Notes under the pieces: generated by a model
What the model was told of the DNA's origin: nothing
Databases searched by the model: none
Seen by the model: only the letters and a program-made list of their open reading frames with translations
Assembly: GCF_014635545.1 (NCBI RefSeq)
Contig: NZ_BMDA01000001.1
Coordinates: 1,876,739 to 1,940,738, forward strand
Source of the DNA: Acinetobacter courvalinii
GTDB lineage: Bacteria > Pseudomonadota > Gammaproteobacteria > Pseudomonadales > Moraxellaceae
Length of the DNA stretch: 64,000 nt
Direction: 5' to 3'
Position numbers and translations under genes: made by a program
Shown: positions 8,819-16,956 of the stretch, piece by piece
Layout of the letters: every line of letters starts with the position of its first letter
Numbering within the stretch: position 1 is the stretch's first letter

Positions 8819-10763
8819 GCTTTCATCTACAGCTGCTGGGCAAGGTCATCCGACGGGTTCTGAAGTGGCCGGTGTTCAACCACCGTCCAACTTCCCGGAT
8901 GAAGCAACACTTTCAAGGCTTGCCACTGAATTTTTTGCTGCATTGCCAAGCTCTGGCAGTGGCCATCCTTCTGGTTTGAATCTGGACCTGCCCAATATCG
9001 GTACTCCCCCCCATCACCCCCAACCTGCTGAACCTTTAGCAGCGTTAAGTGGTCGTGCGCCCAATATTGCCTATGAAAAAAGTTTGAATCCTGAATATCC
9101 TGAGCATATTCCCAACTATCCCGATTATCCTGAACGTCGTGCCATTGCCTCTGCGCCCGTGGTCGGCGGGGCGAATTTACCTCGTCCACCGATTGAACCA
9201 AATTTTCCACAGGCCATTCATAGTGCACCGAATGTACCTTTGGTTGAACCGTCTCGTCCGTCTACAAGCGAGGCATCGCCGTTTTATTTTTTAAATGATT
9301 TTGCAGCACCCAGCTCATCTAGCTCTGACTTTGATGCTGCCAGTTTTGCGACTGCACAATCATTTCAATTGCCGTATGGCGATGTGCTAAAAAGTGTGTT
9401 GCAGCAAGATTCTCAAGCTTCAACTCAAGCACAAAATAATGCAACTTCAGGCTTTTACTTCTTGGATCTGCCGCAACACAATGCAGGTTATGGCAATTAC
9501 CAAGCTTCACAACCGCAGTTTGTTGCCAGTGCGGCGCAACCTTTGGATATTCAGGCGATTCGTCGTGATTTTCCCATTTTGCAAGAACGCGTCAATGGCC
9601 GTCCTCTGGTCTGGTTTGATAATGCAGCAACCACGCAGAAACCACAAAGCGTGATTGATCGTATTGCCTATTTTTATCAGCACGAAAATTCCAATATTCA
9701 TCGCGCTGCACATGAACTGGCAGCACGTGCAACTGATGCCTATGAACATGCGCGTAATGTGGTGGCCCGTTTTATTGGAGCAAAATCATCCAAGGAAATC
9801 ATTTTTGTTCGTGGCACCACCGAAGGCATTAACCTGATTGCCAAAACGTGGGGTGAACAAAATATTGCTGAAGGTGATGAAATCATCGTGTCTCATCTTG
9901 AGCATCACGCCAACATCGTACCTTGGTTTCAACTGAGCAAAAAAGTCGGTGCCAAACTCCGCGTCATTCCTGTGGATGATAGCGGTCAAATCATTCTGGA
10001 AGAACTGCCAAAACTGATTAATGAACGGACCAAACTGATCTCGATTACCCAAGTGTCCAACGCCTTAGGTACGGTCACGCCTGTCGCCGAGGTGATCAAA
10101 ATCGCGCATGCCAAAGGTGTACGGGTCTTGGTCGATGGGGCTCAATCGGTTTCGCATATGCCAACCGATGTTCAGGCCATTGACGCTGACTTCTTTGTAT
10201 TCTCTGGGCATAAAGTGTTTGGACCGACAGGGATTGGAGCTGTCTATGCAAAACCTGAAATTCTGGAAACCATGCCCGTGTGGGAAGGTGGCGGCAATAT
10301 GATTCAGGATGTGAGCTTTGAACAAGTGGTTTATCAACCTGCGCCAAACAAGTTTGAAGCAGGCACGGGTAATATTGCCGATGCAGTCGGTTTAGGTGCT
10401 GCACTGGAATATGTAGAACGCCTCGGCATTCACAATATTGCCCGTTATGAACATGACTTGCTGGAATATGGCCAGCATGCGCTAAGCAGCGTCGCAGGTT
10501 TGAAACCGATTGGCACGGCGAAAAACAAAGCCAGTGTGATGTCCTTTACCCTTGCAGGTTATTCAACCGAGCAAGTGGGTAAAGCACTGAATCAACATGG
10601 CATTGCGGTACGTTCAGGACATCATTGTGCTCAGCCGATCTTGCGTCGTTTTGGTGTGGAACAGACGGTGCGCCCCTCTTTGGCGTTTTACAACACCACG
10701 GAAGAAATTGATTTGCTGGTGTCGGTATTACATCAACTGAGCAGAAACAAACGCAGTGCTTAA
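8793..10763 (+). CDS. Encapsulin cargo: cysteine desulfurase with long disordered N-terminal targeting region
   Basis: The protein has about 656 residues, starting at ATG 8793 with GGAGG upstream and inside the end of the shell gene. Residues 1-250 are Pro/Ser/Ala-rich and unstructured-looking. They carry two motif pairs: GHPTG (18-22) and GHPSG (57-61), then FYFLNDF (164-170) and FYFLDLP (221-227). These probably anchor the enzyme to the shell. Residues 252-656 form a type II (SufS/CsdA) desulfurase, with PLP-binding Lys 474 in FSGHKVFGPTG and catalytic Cys 612 in RSGHHCAQP. The reaction removes sulfur from L-cysteine to give alanine and enzyme persulfide, which inside the shell can end as sulfur. 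A terminator follows. Ordinary SufS is about 405 residues; the N-terminal addition is what marks encapsulin cargo. Confidence 0.93.
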   Translation: MTTQLTTSKLSSTAAGQGHPTGSEVAGVQPPSNFPDEATLSRLATEFFAALPSSGSGHPSGLNLDLPNIGTPPHHPQPAEPLAALSGRAPNIAYEKSLNPEYPEHIPNYPDYPERRAIASAPVVGGANLPRPPIEPNFPQAIHSAPNVPLVEPSRPSTSEASPFYFLNDFAAPSSSSSDFDAASFATAQSFQLPYGDVLKSVLQQDSQASTQAQNNATSGFYFLDLPQHNAGYGNYQASQPQFVASAAQPLDIQAIRRDFPILQERVNGRPLVWFDNAATTQKPQSVIDRIAYFYQHENSNIHRAAHELAARATDAYEHARNVVARFIGAKSSKEIIFVRGTTEGINLIAKTWGEQNIAEGDEIIVSHLEHHANIVPWFQLSKKVGAKLRVIPVDDSGQIILEELPKLINERTKLISITQVSNALGTVTPVAEVIKIAHAKGVRVLVDGAQSVSHMPTDVQAIDADFFVFSGHKVFGPTGIGAVYAKPEILETMPVWEGGGNMIQDVSFEQVVYQPAPNKFEAGTGNIADAVGLGAALEYVERLGIHNIARYEHDLLEYGQHALSSVAGLKPIGTAKNKASVMSFTLAGYSTEQVGKALNQHGIAVRSGHHCAQPILRRFGVEQTVRPSLAFYNTTEEIDLLVSVLHQLSRNKRSA

Positions 10764-10776
10764 GCGCTCTGCAATA

Positions 10777-10806
10777 AAAAAAGACTGCCTCGGTGCAGTC
10801 TTTTTT
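10777..10806. terminator. Bidirectional intrinsic terminator
   Basis: A perfect hairpin AAAAAAGACTGC, loop CTCGGT, GCAGTCTTTTTT lies between the convergent desulfurase and LysE-type genes. A runs on the left and T runs on the right mean it can stop transcription from either side. Confidence 0.92.
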
Positions 10807-10810
10807 CTAT

Positions 10811-11470
10811 TCAGGCAAAGGCAACGCTCCAGATCAAGCGTATTGCCACTGCACTCAAGATCACGCCCATCACCCGCTCGAAATACACGCCAAACTCTAA
10901 AAAGCGTTTCCGTACAATCGGTTGTGCAAACATGATGCTGACCAAGATAAACCATGATGCATTCACCAGACACATCCAGATGCCATAACCGATTTGAACC
11001 TTTAACGGTGTGGTCGGACTCACAATCGTGGTAAAAATCGCCAGAAAAAACACGGTCGCTTTCGGATTCAACGCGTTGGTCAAAAAGCCCATATTAAAGG
11101 CTTGGATCAAGCTCGGTTTGCCCAGCGCTTCCCCCGCCAGAATATCCAGATTGGCATTCGGTTGACTACGTAAACATTGCCAGCCCAAATAAATCAAATA
11201 AGCCGCCCCAGCTATGCGCAATACCGACATTAACCAGACACTTTGCTGGATCAGCACACCCACACCCACCAAGGTGTAAAACACATGTACCGAAATGCCG
11301 ACACCAATGCCGATTGCAGTGATACAGCCAATTAAATAACCATATCGCACACTTTGTCGTACTGTAATAATAAAATCAGGACCCGGTAAAACGACTGCCA
11401 TAAAATGGATCAATGCCAAGGCCAGAAACTCATGTCCATACAACTGCCACATTTGATTTATCTCCATCAT
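10811..11470 (-). CDS. LysE/RhtB-family amino-acid exporter
   Basis: This 219-residue membrane protein has six hydrophobic segments and the LysE/RhtB family hallmark LPGPDFIITVRQSVRYG near residues 28-45, followed by NALNPKATVFFLAIF near residue 135. Members export amino acids such as lysine, threonine, homoserine, cysteine or O-acetylserine. It is transcribed away from a LysR-type gene 74 bases off, the usual arrangement for a regulator controlling its exporter. Its position beside cysteine-metabolism genes makes cysteine or O-acetylserine possible substrates, but nothing in the sequence proves this. Confidence 0.85.
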   Translation of the reverse strand: MMEINQMWQLYGHEFLALALIHFMAVVLPGPDFIITVRQSVRYGYLIGCITAIGIGVGISVHVFYTLVGVGVLIQQSVWLMSVLRIAGAAYLIYLGWQCLRSQPNANLDILAGEALGKPSLIQAFNMGFLTNALNPKATVFFLAIFTTIVSPTTPLKVQIGYGIWMCLVNASWFILVSIMFAQPIVRKRFLEFGVYFERVMGVILSAVAIRLIWSVAFA

Positions 11471-11544
11471 GACTACAGGAAAAAGATTGTATTGCGATTT
11501 TTAAAGCGCGATAATCCAATCAAAATCCAAATAACTTTTGCTTC
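11471..11544. promoter_or_regulatory. Divergent promoter region, LysE-type exporter and LysR-type regulator
   Basis: This 74-base gap contains an imperfect dyad around ATTGCGATTTTTAAAGCGCGAT (near 11492-11513) that could be a LysR-type T-N11-A operator. Assignment is by position only. Confidence 0.35.
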
Positions 11545-12489
11545 ATGAGCACAAATCAAGGTCTGGTTCTGTTAACTGAAATGGCAACTTTTGTTAAAGT
11601 TGTCGAAACGGAAAGCTTTTCTGAAACGGCACGGCAGCTCGGTTCTACTCCTTCTGCGGTCAGCCGCGCGATTGCCCGTTTAGAGCGTGCTCTAGGCACA
11701 CGTTTACTGCATCGCACTACCCGTAAACTGCGCTTAAGTGAAAGTGGTCAACAGGTCTATGAGCGCTGTGTCGACATGGTCAATGCGGCACAAGCGGTAA
11801 TGGAAAGCTCGGGACAGTTTCATATTGAACCACAAGGCGTAATTCGGATCAGTGTGCCCAAAGCCGTTGGGCATTTTATGCTCCATCCACATTTGCCCGA
11901 ATTCCTGGCACTTTATCCCCAAATTGATATTCAGTTGCTATTGGAAGACCGTTATATTGACTTGATTGATGATGGTGTCGATCTGGCGATTCGTATTACC
12001 GAACAGCCACCGGGTGGCCTGATGGGACGAAAACTGATTGATATTGATCATTTAATTTGTGCCACGCCTGAATATCTGCAGCAACATGGCATCCCGCAAC
12101 ATCCACATGATTTAAAGCAGCATCAATGTATTTATTTGGGTGAACAGCCCAATGATTCGAAGTGGAAATTCCAGCAGGAACAGAAATCGATTACGGTGCC
12201 AGTCCGTGGTCGTTATGCAGCCAATCATACCGGCGTGCGTCTCAGTGCCGCTTTACAGCATCTCGGCATTGCCAGTTTGCCTTACTTCGTGGCACGCCAT
12301 GCCTTAGAACAAGGGAGTTTGGTTCAGGTTTTACCTGATTGGCATTTTAAGACCCATTACAGTGGTGGTGCATGGTTGCTCTATCCACCTACCCGTCATG
12401 TGCCACCGAAACTCAGTGTCTTCATTCAATATTTGGCAGAAAAATTAGCCGCAGAACCGGTCTTATTTCCGCAAAATACCCCAAGCTAA
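11545..12489 (+). CDS. LysR-family transcriptional regulator
   Basis: This 314-residue regulator has an N-terminal winged helix-turn-helix (residues 10-70; FSETARQLGSTPSAVSRAIARLERALGTRLLHRTTRKLRLSESG). A periplasmic-binding-like effector domain follows from about residue 95. The HTH wording and the ending resemble the CrgA/DsdC-like group that often regulates transporters or dehydrogenases. It faces away from the LysE-type exporter and probably controls it and itself. Effector unknown. Confidence 0.88.
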   Translation: MSTNQGLVLLTEMATFVKVVETESFSETARQLGSTPSAVSRAIARLERALGTRLLHRTTRKLRLSESGQQVYERCVDMVNAAQAVMESSGQFHIEPQGVIRISVPKAVGHFMLHPHLPEFLALYPQIDIQLLLEDRYIDLIDDGVDLAIRITEQPPGGLMGRKLIDIDHLICATPEYLQQHGIPQHPHDLKQHQCIYLGEQPNDSKWKFQQEQKSITVPVRGRYAANHTGVRLSAALQHLGIASLPYFVARHALEQGSLVQVLPDWHFKTHYSGGAWLLYPPTRHVPPKLSVFIQYLAEKLAAEPVLFPQNTPS

Positions 12490-12532
12490 AACGAGCACTT
12501 TCATTTATAAATCTGGCGACAATAGCAAACCA

Positions 12533-12570
12533 AATGAAAATCAATATATCTTAAAATATTGATTTTCATT
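12533..12570. repeat. Perfect 15-bp inverted repeat downstream of the LysR gene
   Basis: AATGAAAATCAATAT (12533-12547) and its exact complement (12556-12570) flank an 8-base loop, 44 bases after the LysR stop. It is very AT-rich and lacks a following T tract, so it is either a weak terminator or a binding site. The remaining gap to 12741 is AT-rich with no ORF. Confidence 0.6.
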
Positions 12571-12708
12571 TATATATCAATAGAAATCATCCATTCATAA
12601 AACAATAAAAAGCATCTTTATTTTTATCCTGCGCAATAGACAATGCACAAAAACAGATATTTTTTGCTGCATAAGTTATTTTTCTTCATTTTGCATAATC
12701 GCTAATCT

Positions 12709-12730
12709 AACAACCAAGTTGTTATAACAA
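12709..12730 (+). promoter_or_regulatory. Candidate GntR/HutC operator overlapping the gntR promoter
   Basis: AACAAC-CAA-GTTGTT (12709-12723) overlaps a perfect 12-bp palindrome TTGTTATAACAA (12719-12730), 11 bases before the gntR start. GT-TATA-AC palindromes are typical targets of HutC-type GntR regulators, so autoregulation of this operon is likely, though inferred. Confidence 0.55.
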
Positions 12731-12741
12731 GTTTAAGTGCA

Positions 12742-13494
12742 ATGAACCAACCGATTGTGAATAAAGTAAGTGGCGAACGCCCATTGTATGATCAAGTCTA
12801 TCAGGCCCTACTGCAACAGATCGTCGAGGGGAGCTATCGGATTCATCAGCAATTGCCATCTGAAAAAGAACTGAGTGAATTATTTAATGTCAGTCGTATC
12901 ACCATTCGTCAGGCACTTAATCAACTTCAGCTCGAACACCTGGTTTACAAGATTCAAGGCAAAGGTACTTTCGTGAGCGCACCGAAAACCTTCCAAAACA
13001 TTTCCCAGTTACAAGGCTTTGCAGAAGCTATGACCAATATGGGACATGAGGTGTTTAACGTGGTCAAAGAATTTCGCTTTATTCCTGCCACACCACAAAT
13101 AGCATCGAAATTAAAACTTTCAGTAAACAGTACCGTGGTGGAAATTAAACGCATTCGCCTGCTTAACCGTAAACCCGTTTCATTTGAACTGACCTATTTA
13201 CCCGAAGCGATTGGACTAGCTTTGCAAGAGATCAACCTCTCCACGCGCGATGTGTTTTTAGCGATTGAAGAAGATTTATCGATTGCCTTGGGACATGCAG
13301 ATTTAAACATTGATGCCACCCTTGCTGACGAAGAACTCAGTGAACTGCTGCAGGTCGATATCAATGCACCGCTGTTAAGAGTAGAGCGACTGACTCACGA
13401 TCATGCTGGACATCCAATTGACTTCGAATATCTCTACTTCTCGGGAGAGACCTTCCAATACCGTTTAAGAGTAGATCGAAAAAGAAATACCTAA
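12742..13494 (+). CDS. GntR-family (HutC subfamily) transcriptional regulator
   Basis: This 250-residue regulator has an N-terminal winged helix (residues 10-78; LPSEKELSELFNVSRITIRQALNQLQLEHLVYKIQGKGTFV) followed by a UTRA ligand-binding domain (about 95-240) with the usual VxEIKRIRLLNxxPVSFELTYLP segment. It precedes the flavoprotein/ferredoxin/ABC-transporter cluster by 44 bases on the same strand. It is probably the substrate-responsive repressor of that cluster. Ligand unknown. Confidence 0.88.
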   Translation: MNQPIVNKVSGERPLYDQVYQALLQQIVEGSYRIHQQLPSEKELSELFNVSRITIRQALNQLQLEHLVYKIQGKGTFVSAPKTFQNISQLQGFAEAMTNMGHEVFNVVKEFRFIPATPQIASKLKLSVNSTVVEIKRIRLLNRKPVSFELTYLPEAIGLALQEINLSTRDVFLAIEEDLSIALGHADLNIDATLADEELSELLQVDINAPLLRVERLTHDHAGHPIDFEYLYFSGETFQYRLRVDRKRNT

Positions 13495-13538
13495 CGTCAC
13501 TAACCGTGTGAATTAAAACGCACTCAAAAAGGCACAAC

Positions 13539-15278
13539 ATGAATACGATTACACTGGACTATGACATTGTCGTCATCGGTGGGGGGACGGCTGGCCCAAT
13601 GGCAGCCATCAAAGCCAAAACAGCCAACCCCAACCTGAAAGTTTTACTGATTGAAAAAGCCAATGTGAAACGCAGTGGCGCAATTTCAATGGGCATGGAT
13701 GGCCTGAATAATGCCGTCATTCCAGGCTACGCCACACCTGAGCAATACACCAAGGAAATTACCATTGCCAATGATGGCATTGTCAATCAAGCCACCGTCT
13801 ATGCCTATGCCAAACACAGTTTCACCACCATTCAGCAACTGGATCAATGGGGGGTGAAATTTGAAAAAGATGAAACAGGTGAGTACGCGGTCAAAAAAGT
13901 CCATCACATGGGCGCTTATGTACTGCCGATGCCTGAAGGTCACGACATTAAAAAAGTCCTGTATCGCCAACTGAAACGTGCTCAGGTCAAGATCAATAAC
14001 CGCATTGTCACTACTCGCCTGCTGAAAAATGCCGAAGGCGCCATCAATGGTGTACTCGGTTTTGATTGTCGTACGGGTGATTTCTATGTGATCAAAACCA
14101 AGGCTGCGATTTTATGTTGTGGGGCTGCTGGACGTTTGGGCCTACCTGCATCTGGCTATCTGATGGGCACCTATGAAAACCCGACCAATGCCGGCGATGG
14201 TTATGCCATGGCTTACCATGCTGGGGCTGAACTCTCCAATCTGGAATGCTTCCAGATCAATCCATTGATTAAAGATTATAACGGCCCTGCCTGTGCCTAT
14301 GTGACCGGTCCATTGGGTGGTTATACCGCCAACAGTAAAGGTGAACGCTTTATTGAATGTGACTACTGGTCAGGCCAAATGATGTGGGAATTTTATCAGG
14401 AACTGCAAAGCGGCAATGGCCCGGTGTTCCTGAAAATGGATCATCTGGCCGAAGAAACCATTCAAACCATTGAAGAAATTCTACATAGCAATGAACGCCC
14501 AAGCCGTGGACGTTTCCATGAAGGTCGTGGCACCAATTACCGACAAGACATGGTGGAAATGCAGATTTCAGAAATCGGTTTCTGTAGCGGTCACAGTGCT
14601 TCCGGGGTGTGGGTCAATGAAAAAGCCGAAACCTCGGTCAAAGGCCTGTATAGCGCGGGCGATATGGCTGCCGTTCCACATAACTACATGCTCGGTGCCT
14701 TTACCTATGGCTGGTTTGCTGGGGTCAATGCCGCCGAATATGTCGTAGCACAAGCCGATTCAGAACTGAATGCGCAGGAAATTGAAGCTGAAAAAGCCCG
14801 TATTTTTGCGCCTTTACACCGTCCAGAAGGGCTGTCATCGGAACAAGTGGAATACAAGTTGCGTCGTATGGTCAACGACTACTTACAGCCACCGAAAACC
14901 CGACAGAAAATTGAGATTGCGCTGAAACGCTTTGAAGAAATCAAAACCGATATCGCCCAGATCAATGCCAGTCATCCCCATGAACTGATGCGTGCCGCCG
15001 AAGTCACTGTGATTCGTGACTGCGCCGAAATGGCCGCACGGGCGTCTCTCTTCCGTGAAGAAAGCCGTTGGGGACTCTATCACTACCGTGCAGATTGCCC
15101 TGAAAAAAATGATCGAGACTGGTTCTGTCATGCCCATCTGAAAAAGGATCAGCACGGCAATATGCTCAGCTTCAAAAAAGCAGTTGAGCCCTATCTGATC
15201 CCGATCGAACAAGATGAAGCCAACTCCTACAACCTGCTACGTATCAATAAAAAATTAGTCGCTGAAACAGTCGAATAA
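13539..15278 (+). CDS. AprA-like FAD-dependent oxidoreductase (fumarate reductase/APS reductase flavoprotein family)
   Basis: This 579-residue flavoprotein has an N-terminal FAD-binding Rossmann motif (GGGTAG, residues 14-19). The segment SGAISMGMDGLNNAV near residues 47-61 parallels the Asn-bearing SGAxxxGLSAIN segment of adenylylsulfate reductase AprA. The C-terminal FAD-site closure GLYSAGDMAAVPHNYMLGAFTYG is near residue 370, and a helical tail includes two Arg-rich segments (RASLFREESRWGLYHYR). It is shorter than AprA (about 640). The next gene is a two-cluster ferredoxin, as in aprBA, so the two probably form one enzyme. No sat, qmo or dsr genes are present, so dissimilatory sulfate reduction is not implied. 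Substrate unknown; an imported sulfur compound is an inference from the neighbouring ABC genes. Confidence 0.8.
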   Translation: MNTITLDYDIVVIGGGTAGPMAAIKAKTANPNLKVLLIEKANVKRSGAISMGMDGLNNAVIPGYATPEQYTKEITIANDGIVNQATVYAYAKHSFTTIQQLDQWGVKFEKDETGEYAVKKVHHMGAYVLPMPEGHDIKKVLYRQLKRAQVKINNRIVTTRLLKNAEGAINGVLGFDCRTGDFYVIKTKAAILCCGAAGRLGLPASGYLMGTYENPTNAGDGYAMAYHAGAELSNLECFQINPLIKDYNGPACAYVTGPLGGYTANSKGERFIECDYWSGQMMWEFYQELQSGNGPVFLKMDHLAEETIQTIEEILHSNERPSRGRFHEGRGTNYRQDMVEMQISEIGFCSGHSASGVWVNEKAETSVKGLYSAGDMAAVPHNYMLGAFTYGWFAGVNAAEYVVAQADSELNAQEIEAEKARIFAPLHRPEGLSSEQVEYKLRRMVNDYLQPPKTRQKIEIALKRFEEIKTDIAQINASHPHELMRAAEVTVIRDCAEMAARASLFREESRWGLYHYRADCPEKNDRDWFCHAHLKKDQHGNMLSFKKAVEPYLIPIEQDEANSYNLLRINKKLVAETVE

Positions 15279-15288
15279 GGAACATCAC

Positions 15289-15534
15289 ATGGCTTTTATT
15301 TTTAAAGAAATTGCCCACCGCACTGCTGCACCTGTGTTGGTGGATGAAGACAAATGTATTGCGGACAAAGGCTGCACCGTCTGTGTGGATGTTTGCCCAA
15401 TGGACTTATTGGCGATTCATCCAGAAAGTAACAAAGCCTATATGCAGTTTGATGAATGTTGGTATTGCATGCCATGCGAGAAAGACTGCCCGACCGATGC
15501 AATTCAGGTCAACATTCCATATTTACTTAAATGA
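15289..15534 (+). CDS. Two-[4Fe-4S] ferredoxin-like subunit (AprB-like)
   Basis: This 81-residue iron-sulfur protein has two cysteine clusters: CIADKGCTVCVDVCP (residues 23-37) and CWYCMPCEKDCP (about 58-69). The odd spacing of the first motif and the tryptophan in the second resemble AprB, the electron-carrying subunit of APS reductase. The long C-terminal tail that wraps AprA is absent (AprB is about 150 residues). It starts 10 bases after the flavoprotein gene and is probably its electron-transfer partner. Confidence 0.85.
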   Translation: MAFIFKEIAHRTAAPVLVDEDKCIADKGCTVCVDVCPMDLLAIHPESNKAYMQFDECWYCMPCEKDCPTDAIQVNIPYLLK

Positions 15535-15544
15535 GGGGAACTAC

Positions 15545-16954
15545 ATGAGACTTAACCACTTGGCCCAAAGCCTGATTCTGAGCAGTAGTTTACTGCTGAT
15601 CTTTAGCCTGACACATGCAGAAAATATCCGCATCGCCATTGGTACGCAAGATACCACCATTAACTGTGCTACAGGCGGCTTGCTGATTCGCGAGTTAAAC
15701 CTACTACCCAAATATTTGCCAAAAACAGGCAAATATAAAGATGCCAAATACGATATTGTCTGGAAAAATTTTACTTCTGGAGCACCATTAACCAGCGAAA
15801 TGGTGGCTGGTCGTCTGGATATCGGCGCCATGGCAGACTTCCCCGCGGTGAATAACAATGTCGCGTTTAAAAAGACAGGCAAAGAAAGTATTTTCCTGAG
15901 TGTGCTTTCTGGCAGTACCACGGGAAGTGGTAACGGCATCGTGGTTCCGCTGGATTCTGAGGTTAACTCTATCCAAGATTTAAAAGGAAAAACCATTTCT
16001 GTACCTTTTGCCTCAACCGCACATGGTCTTTTACTACGTGCTGTTGCTGCACAAGGTTGGGACCCGAAAAAGGATGTCAAAATTATTGCCCAAGCGCCTG
16101 AAGTCGCAGGCCCAGCCCTGAAAAGCAATAAGGTTGATGCCCATGCCGACTTCGTTCCTTTTGCAGAATTATTTCCCTACCAAGGTTTTGCCCGCAAAAT
16201 TTATGACGGCGCACAGGCCAAGACCCCAACCTTTCATGGTTCTTTAGCCAGCAAATCCTATGCCCAGCAATATCCGGAAATTATTCAGGCCTACTTACGC
16301 GCGACCATTGAAGCCGATCAACTGATCCGTAAACAACCTGAAAAATATAGTGAACTGATCGCAGCCAAAACCGGTATCCCTGCCGAAGTGGTGTATTTAT
16401 TTCATGGACCTCTCGGCGTACAGACCCGTGACCTGAGCTGGAAACCTGAATACAAACGTGCTACGCAAACTGCAGTTGACACCTTGAAATATCTGGGACG
16501 TGATGATGTTGATCTTAATGTCAATCAATTCATTGATGAGCAATACATTAAAAAAGCCTTCCAAAGCGCCGGCCTGAATTACGCGCAACAACTCAAAAAT
16601 TACGCTCAATCCCCTCTCGTTGCCAAAGATGCCCTGACGCAAAAACCGATTCAAAGTTTTGATCGGGTCACACAAATTTGGGTCAAAGGCGAAGCCCAAG
16701 TGCGTAGTTATGCTACACCTGAAACGGCCTTTGCAGATTTAAATAAATTAAAGCAGAGCGGTAAAAACATCCGTGTGGTGTACAACCAAGACCGTAATTT
16801 AAAAATCAAATTACTGGCGAATCTGGCATGGTATGCCACCGATAAAAACGGTCAGATCAGTGCCTTCTTACTGCGTGGAGATGCCAACAATTGGGCCAAA
16901 GCACATGGCGGTAAAGTCTATGACTTTAATAATGCCCAAAAGCTAGTGAAATGA
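15545..16954 (+). CDS. ABC transporter substrate-binding protein, sulfonate/nitrate type, with C-terminal extension
   Basis: This 469-residue secreted protein starts at ATG 15545, where a clean signal peptide begins (hydrophobic LILSSSLLLIFSL, cleavage near THA-EN, about residue 26). Residues 30-340 form the NMT1/SsuA-like solute-binding fold (IGAMADFPAVNNN; GKTISVPFASTAHGLLL). The last 100 or so residues are extra to the usual length of about 330. They end in a segment (GDANNWAKAHGGKVYDF) that resembles the C-terminal end of NosL-type proteins; this likeness is tentative. The gene follows the ferredoxin by 10 bases and supplies the importer of this cluster. Confidence 0.85.
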   Translation: MRLNHLAQSLILSSSLLLIFSLTHAENIRIAIGTQDTTINCATGGLLIRELNLLPKYLPKTGKYKDAKYDIVWKNFTSGAPLTSEMVAGRLDIGAMADFPAVNNNVAFKKTGKESIFLSVLSGSTTGSGNGIVVPLDSEVNSIQDLKGKTISVPFASTAHGLLLRAVAAQGWDPKKDVKIIAQAPEVAGPALKSNKVDAHADFVPFAELFPYQGFARKIYDGAQAKTPTFHGSLASKSYAQQYPEIIQAYLRATIEADQLIRKQPEKYSELIAAKTGIPAEVVYLFHGPLGVQTRDLSWKPEYKRATQTAVDTLKYLGRDDVDLNVNQFIDEQYIKKAFQSAGLNYAQQLKNYAQSPLVAKDALTQKPIQSFDRVTQIWVKGEAQVRSYATPETAFADLNKLKQSGKNIRVVYNQDRNLKIKLLANLAWYATDKNGQISAFLLRGDANNWAKAHGGKVYDFNNAQKLVK

Positions 16955-16956
16955 AC

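Noticed and set aside
13539..15534. True dissimilatory APS reductase (aprBA)
   Set aside because: No sat, qmo or dsr genes, flavoprotein shorter than AprA, and ferredoxin lacking the AprB tail; kept as AprBA-like only.
15311..15544. Upstream extension of the ABC substrate-binding protein, giving a 547-residue product
   Set aside because: The extension overlaps the ferredoxin gene in another frame and reads as antisense-like sequence; a clean signal peptide starts at ATG 15545.
15541..16128. Minus-strand ORF of 195 codons
   Set aside because: It is the antisense shadow of the substrate-binding protein gene, whose signal peptide and fold motifs are clear.
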